From positions 1-37,562 of the forward strand of contig JAKSOA010000018.1 of assembly GCA_024405875.1 (NCBI GenBank): a stretch of 37,562 bases of DNA, written 5' to 3'. Under the pieces are notes generated by a model, which saw only the letters and a list, made by a program, of their open reading frames with translations, was not told where the DNA came from and ran no database searches. Source of the DNA: Paludibacteraceae bacterium. GTDB lineage: Bacteria > Bacteroidota > Bacteroidia > Bacteroidales > Paludibacteraceae. Positions 20,078-29,617 of the stretch are shown here, in pieces (position 1 is the first letter of the stretch; the number at the start of each line of letters is the position of its first letter). Made by a program: the position numbers and the translations under genes.

Positions 20078-21129
20078 CAATCTATCCAAACCTTATATTA
20101 GACGCACTGCGCCACGTTAACCACCCTGCCACCGGCAAGAATATAGTGGAGTCCGGCATCGTGGAAGATGATATCCGCATTGAAGGTATGAAGGTATCCT
20201 TCTCCCTCAAACTAAGGAGCAATGACCCGCTTGCCAAATCATTAGTCAAAGCATCTGAGACGGCTATTCTTACATACGTAGGCCCCGATGTTGAGATAAA
20301 AGGGAACATTGCCGTAAAGAGTCCTGAGCAGCCTCAGCGGGAGCAAGAGGAACCGCTTAGAGGCGTTAGATGCAAGATAGCAATATCTTCAGGCAAAGGC
20401 GGAGTGGGAAAATCAACCGTCACGTCAAATCTTGCCATATCTCTGAGCAAATTGGGCTACAAAGTGGGAGTTCTTGACGCTGATATATTTGGACCATCCA
20501 TACCTAAGATGCTCGGCATTGAGGACGGTGTGCCATACGCCAATGAGGCTGGATTGATAATGCCCATAGAGAGATACGGAATAAAGATACTCTCAATAGG
20601 GTTCTTTGTTAACACAGATACCGCCATAGTATGGCGTGGGGCGATGGCATCAGGTGCTATAAAACAACTGCTTACAGAGGCGGACTGGGGAGAACTTGAT
20701 TTTCTTCTAATTGACCTGCCTCCCGGAACAAGTGACATACACCTGACTGTAGTCCAGACCATAAGACTTGACGGAGCCATCGTGGTAAGCACACCGCAGC
20801 AAGTGGCTCTCGCCGATGCCGTGAGAGGTATAGATATGTTCCAAAATGACAAAATCAATGTACCTGTACTCGGACTTATTGAGAATATGGCTTGGTTCAC
20901 GCCTAAGGAATTGCCTGAGAACAGATACTATATCTTTGGCAAGGAGGGCGTATCTAATCTCGCTCAAGAGAGAGGAATAGCGTTATTGGGACGGATTCCG
21001 TTGGTTCAAGGTATTTGTGAAGGTGGAGACAACGGCACTCCGGTTTCAATGACCGACACTATTACAGCCTCAGCTTTTGACAATGTGGCAAAAAAGAGTA
21101 TCTTTGCAGAATTATTAAAAGGAAAATGA
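20074..21129 (+). CDS. Mrp/ApbC/NBP35-family iron-sulfur carrier ATPase
   Basis: This P-loop ATPase probably carries Fe-S clusters. An N-terminal MIP18/DUF59 domain (about residues 1-85) precedes the ATPase. The deviant Walker [12 protein letters not shown] starts at about residue 106. Other motifs are [10 protein letters not shown] and [13 protein letters not shown]. The canonical C-terminal CxxC that bridges the cluster is replaced by a segment reading [17 protein letters not shown]. The length of 351 aa is normal for fused DUF59-Mrp. It overlaps trmB and rsfS by 4 bp each. Confidence 0.92.
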   Translation: MTIYPNLILDALRHVNHPATGKNIVESGIVEDDIRIEGMKVSFSLKLRSNDPLAKSLVKASETAILTYVGPDVEIKGNIAVKSPEQPQREQEEPLRGVRCKIAISSGKGGVGKSTVTSNLAISLSKLGYKVGVLDADIFGPSIPKMLGIEDGVPYANEAGLIMPIERYGIKILSIGFFVNTDTAIVWRGAMASGAIKQLLTEADWGELDFLLIDLPPGTSDIHLTVVQTIRLDGAIVVSTPQQVALADAVRGIDMFQNDKINVPVLGLIENMAWFTPKELPENRYYIFGKEGVSNLAQERGIALLGRIPLVQGICEGGDNGTPVSMTDTITASAFDNVAKKSIFAELLKGK

Positions 21130-21491
21130 AAGAGATAACAACAAAAAAACTGTTAGACACCATAGTTGCCGGCATACAGGAACAAAAGGGCAAGAGAATA
21201 GTTGTGGCTGACCTTAAAAAGACAGGCAACTCCTTATGCTCATATCTTGTGATATGCGAGGGCACATCAAATACACAGGTGAACGCCATAGCCACCAAAC
21301 TCAAGGATTATGTCAGAGAGCAGATAAAGGTGAAGCCTCTGGCTATGGAGGGGTTTGAGAATTGTGAATGGATAGTGGCTGACTACTGTGACGTAATGGT
21401 ACACATAATGCAGCGTCCCGCACGTGAGTTCTATGATTTGGAGCACTTGTGGGCTGATGCCAAACTTAAAGAAATAGCTGATTTAGACTAA
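21126..21491 (+). CDS. rsfS: Ribosome silencing factor RsfS
   Basis: RsfS binds ribosomal protein L14 and blocks subunit joining when nutrients are scarce. The Iojap/DUF143 fold is visible in DLKKTGNSLCSYLVICEGTS, GFENCEWIVADYCDVMVHIM and the C-terminal FYDLEHLWADAK. The length of 121 aa is typical. It is translationally coupled to mrp through ATGA and ends 1 bp before the ftsH start. The rsfS-ftsH-cdsA order recurs across Bacteroidota. Confidence 0.95.
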   Translation: MKEITTKKLLDTIVAGIQEQKGKRIVVADLKKTGNSLCSYLVICEGTSNTQVNAIATKLKDYVREQIKVKPLAMEGFENCEWIVADYCDVMVHIMQRPAREFYDLEHLWADAKLKEIADLD

Positions 21492-21492
21492 T

Positions 21493-23496
21493 ATGGCAGA
21501 TAATAATCAAAATCAAAATCAAAATCAGAATAGGAATGGTTTCAATGACGGAGGGCAGAACAAACCTGGTTCCGGCTTCAGCCTGACGTGGTTGTATATA
21601 ATCATAGGCATAGCACTCTTGTTCATCACATTTTATGATACAAGCGTACCAACTAAAGAGGTGTCATACGCCAATCTACAAAACTACATTTGGGAAGGCT
21701 ATGTTGAGAAAATTGTAGTTGTCACAAATGAGAACCTTGCTGAAGTTAGTTTGGTGGACGACTCCGTGGTCATATCAGAGATTCTTGGCTCTGACGCTAA
21801 GAAATATACAAAGAAACCGCAGATTTCATCAAAAATTCCCTCTGCGGAGAAACTTGATGACCTTGTTACGGCAGCCACTACAGAAAAGGGTTATACTATT
21901 GATGTAACCTACGAGGAACGCAAAGACTATATGGGAACGTTCCTATGGTCATTCGGTCCGATTCTATTCTTTGTTATACTGTGGATTATAATGTCACGCA
22001 GAATGACAGGAGGTGGTGGAATCTTTTCTGTTGGCAAATCAAAGGCACAGGTCTTTGACAAAGGCTCAAACAAGATGAAGATAACATTCAAAGATGTTGC
22101 CGGACTTGCGGAAGCCAAACAGGAGGTTCAGGAGATAGTTGAGTTCCTTAAAAACCCTGTGAAATATACAAAGTTAGGAGGAAAAATCCCAAAAGGAGCG
22201 TTACTTGTAGGCCCTCCGGGAACAGGTAAGACACTGCTTGCAAAGGCGGTTGCCGGAGAGGCTAATGTACCCTTCTTCTCTCTTAGCGGTTCTGACTTTG
22301 TTGAGATGTTTGTAGGCGTGGGCGCCTCAAGAGTAAGAGATTTGTTCCGTCAGGCGAAAGAGAAATCACCTTGTATTATATTCATTGATGAGATTGACGC
22401 CGTGGGCAGAGCAAGAGGCAAGAACCCGTCATTCAACGCCAATGATGAGAGGGAGAACACTCTTAACCAACTGCTTACAGAGATGGACGGATTCGGCACA
22501 AACAGCGGAATTATTGTACTTGCAGCCACAAACCGTGCCGACATTCTTGACAAGGCGCTTCTGCGTGCGGGACGTTTTGACCGTCAGATAAGTGTTGACC
22601 TTCCTGATGTCCACGAGAGAAAAGAGATATTTGAAGTTCACCTAAGACCAATAAAACTTGCTGATGGTGTTGACCTTGACCTGATGGCAAGGCAGACTCC
22701 CGGATTCTCAGGGGCTGACATTGCCAATGTATGCAATGAAGCGGCTCTGATAGCGGCTCGCAGAAACAAGGAGGCTGTTGACAAACAAGATTTCCTTGAT
22801 GCGGTTGACCGCATAATAGGAGGTCTTGAGAAGAAGAACAAGATAACAACCGCTGAGGAAAAACGTTCCATTGCTATACACGAAGCGGGGCACGCCTCTG
22901 TAAGTTGGCTGCTTGAATACGCAAACCCGCTTGTCAAGGTGACGATAGTTCCACGAGGCAAGGCATTGGGAGCGGCGTGGTATCTGCCAGAGGAGAGGCA
23001 ACTCACAACAACGGAGCAGATGCTTGATGAGATGTGCGCTCTGCTGGGCGGACGTGCCGCTGAGCAAGTGGTACTCGGAAGAGTCTCAACTGGGGCGTTA
23101 AATGACCTTGAACGAGCCACAAAAATGGCATACTCTATGGTTGTCTATTATGGTATGAGTGAGAAACTCAAGAACATAAGTTACTATGACTCAACACAAT
23201 CAGACTATAGTTTTACAAAACCATACAGTGATAAGACATCAGAGTTGATTGACTCAGAGATTAAGTCAATAGTTCAAGGTCAGTTTGACAGGGCGGTTAA
23301 GATAATTAAAGAACATTTGAGCCAACACGCCGAACTTGCCGAACTACTTGTTGACAAAGAGGTCATCTTTGCTGATGATGTCACAAGAATTTTCGGCCCC
23401 CGACCTTGGAAGACCCGTATGGATGAATTGAATGAAGCGGAAGGGAATGAAGGAATTGAAGGAAATATAGATAAAACAAACGAGACTGATGAATAA
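21493..23496 (+). CDS. ftsH: ATP-dependent zinc metalloprotease FtsH
   Basis: FtsH is a membrane-anchored hexameric AAA+ protease that degrades misfolded membrane proteins and regulatory targets. The first 20 residues are Asn/Gln-rich. Transmembrane helices lie at about 29-47 and 152-170, flanking a periplasmic domain. The Walker A GPPGTGKT is at 240-247. [10 protein letters not shown] is Walker B, and [18 protein letters not shown] is the SRH. The zinc site HEAGH is at 463-467. The length of 667 aa is normal. The tail is acidic. The stop overlaps the cdsA start by 8 bp. Confidence 0.98.
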   Translation: MADNNQNQNQNQNRNGFNDGGQNKPGSGFSLTWLYIIIGIALLFITFYDTSVPTKEVSYANLQNYIWEGYVEKIVVVTNENLAEVSLVDDSVVISEILGSDAKKYTKKPQISSKIPSAEKLDDLVTAATTEKGYTIDVTYEERKDYMGTFLWSFGPILFFVILWIIMSRRMTGGGGIFSVGKSKAQVFDKGSNKMKITFKDVAGLAEAKQEVQEIVEFLKNPVKYTKLGGKIPKGALLVGPPGTGKTLLAKAVAGEANVPFFSLSGSDFVEMFVGVGASRVRDLFRQAKEKSPCIIFIDEIDAVGRARGKNPSFNANDERENTLNQLLTEMDGFGTNSGIIVLAATNRADILDKALLRAGRFDRQISVDLPDVHERKEIFEVHLRPIKLADGVDLDLMARQTPGFSGADIANVCNEAALIAARRNKEAVDKQDFLDAVDRIIGGLEKKNKITTAEEKRSIAIHEAGHASVSWLLEYANPLVKVTIVPRGKALGAAWYLPEERQLTTTEQMLDEMCALLGGRAAEQVVLGRVSTGALNDLERATKMAYSMVVYYGMSEKLKNISYYDSTQSDYSFTKPYSDKTSELIDSEIKSIVQGQFDRAVKIIKEHLSQHAELAELLVDKEVIFADDVTRIFGPRPWKTRMDELNEAEGNEGIEGNIDKTNETDE

Positions 23497-24313
23497 CCTC
23501 ATTAAAAGAACAATCACAGGAGCCATATTTGTAGCCGCAGTGGTCACAAGTATTCTCTTCCAGACGGAATATTATACATTCACCGCTCTCTTTGCCATTG
23601 TGAACATATTGGCTATGAAGGAGTTTTATGGAATTGTAAACGCAAAGAAGAACGTTAGTGTTCCAACTGTGTATATGCTGTTCTGTGGCACATTCCTATA
23701 CTTAGGATGTTTCTGGTGCGCTCTTATTGACAAGCCAGATGAGATTACAGGATTCTTATTCCTTATAATCTATATGCTCAGCATAGCCGCTCTCATAATA
23801 ATGGAGATATACAGGAAGAGGGAGCACCCGACGTATGACCTGGCATTCTCCATCTATGGACAAGTTGTAGTGGCGCTTCCGTTCGGACTTATGAACTTCA
23901 TAGCAAGAGAGCCCGAATACCTGCTTACACTGTTCCTGCTTATCTGGACATTTGACACCGGAGCATATCTTGTAGGCAGCACCTGTGGCAAACATAAGAT
24001 GATTGAGCGCATATCACCTAAGAAGTCTTGGGAGGGTGAGATAGGGGGAATCTGCCTTACAGTGCTTATCTCATCTCTTCTTGGAATCTACTTCTTCAAT
24101 GAACCCGTATGGAGATGGATTGTGTTCGGATTACTCGTATCTGTTTTCGGCACATACGGTGATTTGTCAGAATCAATGCTTAAGAGGGCATCGGGGTTGA
24201 AAGACTCAGGAAACATACTACCCGGACACGGCGGAATGCTTGACCGATTTGACAGTATGCTTCTTGCCGCCCCAATTATTTATGTATATATTGAAATATT
24301 AAAAGCAATTTAA
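23489..24313 (+). CDS. cdsA: Phosphatidate cytidylyltransferase (CDP-diacylglycerol synthase)
   Basis: CdsA makes CDP-diacylglycerol from phosphatidic acid and CTP, the branch point of phospholipid synthesis in the inner membrane. Several transmembrane helices are visible. The C-terminal signature contains GDLSESMLKRASGLKDSG followed by LPGHGGMLDRFDS, the catalytic cytidylyltransferase motif. The length of 274 aa is normal. The ATGAATAA junction overlaps the ftsH stop, implying coupled translation. psd, two steps downstream in the same pathway, follows after 7 bp. Confidence 0.95.
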   Translation: MNNLIKRTITGAIFVAAVVTSILFQTEYYTFTALFAIVNILAMKEFYGIVNAKKNVSVPTVYMLFCGTFLYLGCFWCALIDKPDEITGFLFLIIYMLSIAALIIMEIYRKREHPTYDLAFSIYGQVVVALPFGLMNFIAREPEYLLTLFLLIWTFDTGAYLVGSTCGKHKMIERISPKKSWEGEIGGICLTVLISSLLGIYFFNEPVWRWIVFGLLVSVFGTYGDLSESMLKRASGLKDSGNILPGHGGMLDRFDSMLLAAPIIYVYIEILKAI

Positions 24314-24320
24314 TACAACT

Positions 24321-24998
24321 ATGATGAAGATTCACAAAGAAGGACGGAATATGCTGCTAATACTGCTCTTTACGTTAATTCTTATTAACGGAGCTCTATT
24401 CATTCTTGCAGGAAACCTAATATTACCTATAATAGTAACCGCCATCTCCTGCGTTGTGTTCATATTCTTCACATACTTCTTCCGCATATCAAATCGTATT
24501 CTTATTGCAGATGACAACTATATAATAGCGCCAGCCGACGGAAACATAGTGGTCATAGAGCCGGTAATGGAAAATGACTACTTCCACGAGGAGAGGATGC
24601 AAGTCTCCATTTTTATGAGTGTCTTTGATGTTCACGCCAACTGGTTTCCCGTTTCAGGAAAGGTACTTCACGTATCACACCAGAACGGACGCAAGATGGC
24701 TGCCTATCTGCCAAAATCAAGCACAGAGAATGAACGCTCATCAGTGATAATAGAGGCCAGAAATGGTCAGAAGATACTTGTACGTCAGGTGGCTGGAGCG
24801 CTTGCACGCCGTATTGTGACATACGCAAAGGAGGGTACGGAATGCCATATCAACCAACAACTAGGGTTCATAAAATTCGGCTCACGTGTTGATATGTTCC
24901 TCCCGATGGACGCAGAGATACTCACAGAATTACACGAAGATACTATAGGAAACGAAACTATTATAGCGAAATTAAAACATCAAAGTGCCGAAGACTGA
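24321..24998 (+). CDS. psd: Phosphatidylserine decarboxylase proenzyme, short type
   Basis: Psd decarboxylates phosphatidylserine to phosphatidylethanolamine. The N-terminal half has two hydrophobic helices. The core shows APADGNIVVIEPV, MSVFDVHANWFPVSGKV and the self-cleavage motif FGSRVD. Ser188 should become the pyruvoyl group after cleavage at G187-S188, leaving an alpha chain of about 38 residues. The 225-aa length and the GSR motif (rather than LGST) mark the short, archaetidylserine-decarboxylase-like class. A second ATG follows immediately (24324). The synthase gene pssA is not in the window. Confidence 0.93.
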   Translation: MMKIHKEGRNMLLILLFTLILINGALFILAGNLILPIIVTAISCVVFIFFTYFFRISNRILIADDNYIIAPADGNIVVIEPVMENDYFHEERMQVSIFMSVFDVHANWFPVSGKVLHVSHQNGRKMAAYLPKSSTENERSSVIIEARNGQKILVRQVAGALARRIVTYAKEGTECHINQQLGFIKFGSRVDMFLPMDAEILTELHEDTIGNETIIAKLKHQSAED

Positions 24999-25019
24999 GA
25001 TCTCTTTTAATTTCAAAAT

Positions 25020-26552
25020 ATGTTAGTAAAATCATTTGGTGCGGCGGTGCAAGGCATTGACGCAACCATTATCACTGTGGAGGTGAACATCTCCAGTGGT
25101 ATAAAGTTCTTTATGGTGGGACTCCCTGATGTCGCCATAAAGGAGAGTCACGAACGTATCCTTTCAGCATTCAACCACAGAGGGTACAAGTTTCCAAGAA
25201 AGCAGGTTATAATAAATATGTCACCAGCGGATATACGCAAGGCTGGCTCGGCGTATGACCTCACCATTGCTATGGGCATACTTGCCGCATCAGAGGAGAT
25301 AAAGTGTGACAAACTTAAAGAGTATGCCATAATGGGAGAACTCTCTCTTGATGGCTCCGTAGTTCCAATAAAAGGGGCTCTGCCTATTGCTCTGAAAGTT
25401 AAGGAAGCAGGATTCAAAGGCTTAATAATACCTAAGGCTAACGCAGGAGAGGCGGCGGTAGTTGGCGGATTGGACGTATTGGGGGTTTCTGACATATCTG
25501 AGGTGGTGGGGTTTCTCAATGACACCATTGATATTACCCCCACAAAGCCCGACATCACCACCTGTTACGCAACAAACGCCATAGAGTGTCTGCCAGACTT
25601 TGCTGAGGTGAAGGGTCAGGAATTTGCAAAGCGAGCCATAGAGGTGGCTGCCGCCGGCAGTCATAACATACTTCTCATAGGCTCTCCCGGAGCGGGCAAA
25701 TCAATGCTTGCAAAGAGGATTCCCTCAATACTTCCCCCGATGACTATTGATGAGGCGTTGGAATCTACAAAAATACATTCAGTGGCAGGGTTGCTACGTG
25801 AAGGCAGCGCCCTGTTGCACAACAGGCCATTCAGAACTCCTCATCATACAATCTCAAACATAGCATTAGTTGGAGGCGGAACATTCCCCCAACCTGGGGA
25901 GATATCACTCGCACACAACGGAGTACTATATCTTGATGAGTTGCCGGAATTCAACCATTCAGCACTTGAAGTGCTCAGGCAGCCACTTGAAGATAGGAAA
26001 ATTACGGTGACACGAGTAAACTGTACGGTTGAATACCCTGCGAACTTTATGTTGGTGGCGTCAATGAATCCCTGCCCCTGCGGATATTACGGGCACCCTG
26101 ACAAGGAGTGCACTTGCCTGCCTAATCAGGTAAGACGCTATATGAATCGAATTTCAGGTCCGCTACTTGACAGAATGGACATTCAAATTGATGTGGCTCC
26201 ACTCAGTTTCAGTGAGATGAGCGGGCAAGCCAAAGCCGAATCAAGTGAGATGATTAAAAGACGTGTCATTGCTGCAAGGCAGATTCAGAACGTGAGGTTT
26301 AAAAAAGAGAAGAATATACATAGCAATGCTCAGATGACCACAAAACTGATACATAAATATGCCCCACTTGATGATAAGTGCCTGCAAATGATGCAAATGG
26401 CTATGGAAAAACTTAATCTGTCAGCACGTGCGTATGACAGAATTTTGAAAGTGAGCCGTACAGTCGCGGATTTGGATGGGTCTGAGACAATAAAGCCCCC
26501 GCATATTGCGGAGGCTATAACATACAGGACACTTGACAGAAACAAATATTAA
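25020..26552 (+). CDS. comM: YifB/ComM family Mg-chelatase-like AAA ATPase
   Basis: This 510-residue AAA+ protein resembles ComM, a hexameric helicase promoting branch migration during natural transformation. The family is also widespread in non-transformable bacteria. The N-terminal domain reads [18 protein letters not shown]. The Walker [10 protein letters not shown] is at 221-229. The Mg-chelatase-like core includes [31 protein letters not shown] and [12 protein letters not shown], a cysteine-rich insert. The C-terminal domain ends [20 protein letters not shown]. It ends the same-strand run from holB, and its stop overlaps that of the convergent punA. Confidence 0.95.
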   Translation: MLVKSFGAAVQGIDATIITVEVNISSGIKFFMVGLPDVAIKESHERILSAFNHRGYKFPRKQVIINMSPADIRKAGSAYDLTIAMGILAASEEIKCDKLKEYAIMGELSLDGSVVPIKGALPIALKVKEAGFKGLIIPKANAGEAAVVGGLDVLGVSDISEVVGFLNDTIDITPTKPDITTCYATNAIECLPDFAEVKGQEFAKRAIEVAAAGSHNILLIGSPGAGKSMLAKRIPSILPPMTIDEALESTKIHSVAGLLREGSALLHNRPFRTPHHTISNIALVGGGTFPQPGEISLAHNGVLYLDELPEFNHSALEVLRQPLEDRKITVTRVNCTVEYPANFMLVASMNPCPCGYYGHPDKECTCLPNQVRRYMNRISGPLLDRMDIQIDVAPLSFSEMSGQAKAESSEMIKRRVIAARQIQNVRFKKEKNIHSNAQMTTKLIHKYAPLDDKCLQMMQMAMEKLNLSARAYDRILKVSRTVADLDGSETIKPPHIAEAITYRTLDRNKY

Positions 26553-27361
26553 ATTTCCGCTATCAACTCCTTCATAATGGCGGTCATAAGAGGCTGCACT
26601 TTGTTAGCGGCCTCTTGTACCTCCTTGTGTGAGACCTCAGTAACCTTGCCTGGCACTCCCAAATCAGTTATTATAGACATTGCAAAGACTCTTATACCTG
26701 CGTGTACCGCAACAATCACCTCTGGAACTGTTGACATACCAACTGCATCGCCTCCTATTGCGGCAAAGAACCCGTATTCAGCAGGAGTCTCAAATGTAGG
26801 ACCCTGAGTACCTACATAAACACCCTCTTTGACACATATCCCATTTCTTGCGGCAATTTTCTTTGCCTTTTCCCTTAATGTGGCGTCATACGCCTTGCTC
26901 ATATCGGGGAAACGAGTGCCAAGTTCATCGTAGTTTTCACCCCTTAACGGATGCTCCGGAAATAGGTTTATATGGTCTTTTATTATCATCAGTTCACCTA
27001 TCTTAAAATCAGGATTCATTCCTCCGGCGGCGTTTGAGAGCAGTAGTGTCTCCACACCCAACTCTTTCATAACCCTTACAGGAAAGGTTACCTCCTTCAT
27101 TGAATAGCCCTCATAAAAGTGAAAACGTCCCTGCATTGCAAGAACCCTTGTCTCACCAAGTTTGCCTATTATAAGTTTGCCACTATGACCTTCCACTGTT
27201 GAGACCGGGAAATTAGGAATTTCTTGATAAGGAATCTCCTGACACTCAGTTATCTGAGTAGCAAGTTCACCCAACCCTGTTCCAAGCACTATGCCAACCT
27301 TGGGCATATACTGCATCTTACTTTGCAAATAAGATGCTGTTTCTTTTATTTTTTTCAACAT
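26549..27361 (-). CDS. punA: Purine nucleoside phosphorylase (trimeric, PNP family)
   Basis: This enzyme phosphorolyses purine nucleosides to free base plus (deoxy)ribose-1-phosphate. The phosphate site is GIVLGTGLG near the N-terminus, then VEGHSGKL and GRFHFYEGY. The base/ribose site includes [10 protein letters not shown] and [11 protein letters not shown]. At the position of human PNP Asn243 there is Asp233 (SIITDLG), which may change base preference. I chose the start MLKKIKETA at 27361. The longer frame adds 20 unrelated residues that lie entirely in lpxK. Even so, the gene overlaps the lpxK 3' end by 44 bp. The length is 270 aa. Confidence 0.93.
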   Translation of the reverse strand: MLKKIKETASYLQSKMQYMPKVGIVLGTGLGELATQITECQEIPYQEIPNFPVSTVEGHSGKLIIGKLGETRVLAMQGRFHFYEGYSMKEVTFPVRVMKELGVETLLLSNAAGGMNPDFKIGELMIIKDHINLFPEHPLRGENYDELGTRFPDMSKAYDATLREKAKKIAARNGICVKEGVYVGTQGPTFETPAEYGFFAAIGGDAVGMSTVPEVIVAVHAGIRVFAMSIITDLGVPGKVTEVSHKEVQEAANKVQPLMTAIMKELIAEI

Positions 27362-28406
27362 AATCAATAATCTTTTTTGAGAATTCAGCACCATCTCCAA
27401 AAAGGAAATCAATCTCAACATCTATGACATAGATTGATTGGGACAATGCGTCAGAGATATTCATATCCACAATTTTAGCCTCATCTTTTGCTGTTATTAT
27501 TATAACCTTGTTCTCATTTGGAATGGAGTCAAACCTGCCTTGAATATATGCAATGTCTTTTTTTGTATAGTTATGATGATCCTCATAGATTATCTGGTCA
27601 AGTGAACCGGCGTTCTTACCTATAAACTCTTTAAGCGGGGAAGGGTTCGCTATGGAAGTAATCAGCAGAACCTCCATACCCGCCAAAGATTCAAGCGGAG
27701 CGCCATCAACCATTCGTCTTGGCGTTGAATACTTCAAAGTGGAGAAATATAGATTTTGATAGGCGTGCAAATCAAGAATATTCTTAATTTCACGGGCATC
27801 AAAAGCATTCATAGAGGCAGGACACTTTGTCACAACCACAATATCGGCTCTGTACCGGCTTGCCGCACTCTCTCTCAAATCTCCATACGGAAGAATGGAA
27901 TCAGAGATTATTGGTCTGTTATAATCAATCAGAAGTATTGATATTCCCGGATTTACATATCTGTGTTGGAAAGCGTCATCAAGAATAAAGACATCAGTGT
28001 CTGAGTATCTTGTCTCCAACTCCCCGATAGCCTGGCATCTGTTAGCGCAAGCCACTACCCTGACATCGGGGAACTTTCTGAATATCTGATATGGCTCATC
28101 ACCTATCGTGGCAGCGGTACAACCTATTACAGCCTCTTGCAAACCCTTAGTCTTGCGTTTATAACCACGACTGAGTTCTATTACCTTATAATTGTCCTTG
28201 AGAATGCGGATTAAAAATTCCACAAACGGAGTCTTACCAGTGCCGCCGACCGTAATATTACCAACAGAAATTACAGCGGTCTTGAATGTCCGGCTCTTTA
28301 AAATCTCACTGTTAAAGAGATAGTTTCTTATACAGACACATAATCCGTAAAGCCAACCTACGGGATATGATAATTTTCTAAAAAAAGATACAAGCGCCGG
28401 TTTCAT
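27318..28406 (-). CDS. lpxK: Tetraacyldisaccharide 4'-kinase
   Basis: LpxK phosphorylates the 4' position of the lipid A precursor at the inner membrane, showing that this organism makes lipopolysaccharide. The P-loop GGTGKTP is at residues 54-60, after an N-terminal membrane-associated helix and [10 protein letters not shown]. The DXH-type catalytic region reads [13 protein letters not shown]. The length of 362 aa is normal. It is the promoter-proximal gene of an lpxK-punA pair and lies divergent to ilvE. Confidence 0.95.
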   Translation of the reverse strand: MKPALVSFFRKLSYPVGWLYGLCVCIRNYLFNSEILKSRTFKTAVISVGNITVGGTGKTPFVEFLIRILKDNYKVIELSRGYKRKTKGLQEAVIGCTAATIGDEPYQIFRKFPDVRVVACANRCQAIGELETRYSDTDVFILDDAFQHRYVNPGISILLIDYNRPIISDSILPYGDLRESAASRYRADIVVVTKCPASMNAFDAREIKNILDLHAYQNLYFSTLKYSTPRRMVDGAPLESLAGMEVLLITSIANPSPLKEFIGKNAGSLDQIIYEDHHNYTKKDIAYIQGRFDSIPNENKVIIITAKDEAKIVDMNISDALSQSIYVIDVEIDFLFGDGAEFSKKIIDYVEKNKRNSILFAK

Positions 28407-28437
28407 CTTTAAAAGGTTTATCGGTTTAATACCAAAT

Positions 28438-28445
28438 CAAATGTA
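28438..28445 (-). promoter_or_regulatory. Putative -7 element of lpxK
   Basis: CAAATGTA on the + strand reads TACATTTG on the - strand, matching TAnnTTTG, 31 bp upstream of the lpxK ATG. No clear -33 element is seen at the right spacing. It lies back to back with the ilvE -7 element. Confidence 0.45.
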
Positions 28446-28463
28446 AATATAGCAATATTTTTG

Positions 28464-28471
28464 TATATTTG
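28464..28471 (+). promoter_or_regulatory. Putative -7 element of ilvE
   Basis: TATATTTG matches TAnnTTTG, 40 bp before the ilvE start. The upstream region gives only a weak -33 match. It shares a 105-bp divergent gap with the lpxK promoter. Confidence 0.5.
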
Positions 28472-28511
28472 CACACTCTAAAGGAATATTTAACAAAAAA
28501 TCTATAAAACA

Positions 28512-29528
28512 ATGGAAAACATCAATTGGTCAGAACTTGGTTTCGGATATATGAAAACCAATGGAAACGTACGTTGTGAGTACCACGATGGCAGTTGGGG
28601 TAAACTGGAGTGGCACACCGACGAGTATATACAAATGCATATGGCGGCCACCTGCCTTCACTACGGGCAAGAGGCGTTTGAAGGTCTTAAGGCATTCCGT
28701 GGCAAAGATAACAAAATACGCATTTTCCGTCTTGATGAGAACGCAAAACGACTTGACTCATCTTGTGACGGAATATGTATGCCTAAACTTCCCGAAGGAA
28801 TGTTTAAGGAGGCTGTTATTGAGGTTGTAAAAAAGAATGTTGAGTTTGTACCACCATATGAGAGCGGTGCGGCACTCTACATAAGACCTGTTCTATTCGG
28901 TTACACACCACAAATTGGTGTTAATCCCGCAAAAGATTACCTCTTCATTATATTTGTTTCTCCTGTAGGACCATACTTCAAGGGTGGTTTCTCAACCAAC
29001 CCATACGTAATAACTCGTAAGTATGACCGTTCAGCACCTCTGGGCACAGGAATTTACAAGGTAGGCGGAAACTATGCCGCAAGCCTGAGAGCACACGAAG
29101 AGGCACATAAGGCAGGTTACTCATCTGAATTCTACTTAGATGCAAAAGAGAAGAGATATATTGACGAGTGCGGTGCGGCAAACTTCTTTGGAATAAAGGA
29201 CAACACCTACGTAACACCAAAATCAACATCAATTCTTCCTTCTATCACCAACAAGAGCCTTATGCAACTTGCTGAGGATTTGGGTCTGAAAGTTGAACGC
29301 CGTCCTATCCCGGAAGAGGAACTCTCAACGTTTGAAGAGGCAGGAGCCTGTGGTACAGCGGCTGTGATAAGCCCAATCTCACGTCTTGATGACCTTGATA
29401 ACAACAAGTCATACATATTCTCTAAAGATGGCAAGCCAGGTCCTTGGAGCACAAAACTCTATCAGAAACTGCGTGCTATCCAATATGGAGATGAGCCTGA
29501 CACACATAATTGGGTCACGATTTTATAA
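28512..29528 (+). CDS. ilvE: Branched-chain-amino-acid aminotransferase
   Basis: IlvE is a PLP enzyme that transfers the amino group between glutamate and the 2-oxo acids of leucine, isoleucine and valine. The fold-type IV motif GIYKVGGNYAAS places the PLP lysine at K183, and the FFGIKDN and ECGAANFFG segments are typical. The sequence resembles the class II (eukaryote-like) enzymes, starting with the LGFGYMKTNGNVR segment, and has the usual 338 aa. It stands alone, away from other ilv or leu genes. A hairpin that could end its transcript overlaps the start of the next gene. Confidence 0.95.
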   Translation: MENINWSELGFGYMKTNGNVRCEYHDGSWGKLEWHTDEYIQMHMAATCLHYGQEAFEGLKAFRGKDNKIRIFRLDENAKRLDSSCDGICMPKLPEGMFKEAVIEVVKKNVEFVPPYESGAALYIRPVLFGYTPQIGVNPAKDYLFIIFVSPVGPYFKGGFSTNPYVITRKYDRSAPLGTGIYKVGGNYAASLRAHEEAHKAGYSSEFYLDAKEKRYIDECGAANFFGIKDNTYVTPKSTSILPSITNKSLMQLAEDLGLKVERRPIPEEELSTFEEAGACGTAAVISPISRLDDLDNNKSYIFSKDGKPGPWSTKLYQKLRAIQYGDEPDTHNWVTIL

Positions 29529-29559
29529 AATATGCATTGCCCTATTAAACACATTTATA

Positions 29560-29617
29560 AGAGAACCGTCTAACATCAATTACTAAGAAATTATGAAAAA
29601 GACGGCTCTCTTTTTTT
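29560..29617 (+). terminator. Terminator-like hairpin covering the start of the outer-membrane protein gene
   Basis: AGAGAACCGTCT (29560-29571) pairs with AGACGGCTCTCT (29600-29611) at 11 of 12 positions. It is followed by a T run through 29617. The 28-base loop contains the ATG at 29593, and the 3' arm lies in codons 3-7 of the downstream gene. It may terminate ilvE transcription, or act as an attenuator that also hides the start site. Confidence 0.55.

Noticed and set aside
20457-20900. 147-codon open frame on the - strand inside mrp
   Set aside because: It is a shadow of the conserved ATPase gene; no independent evidence.
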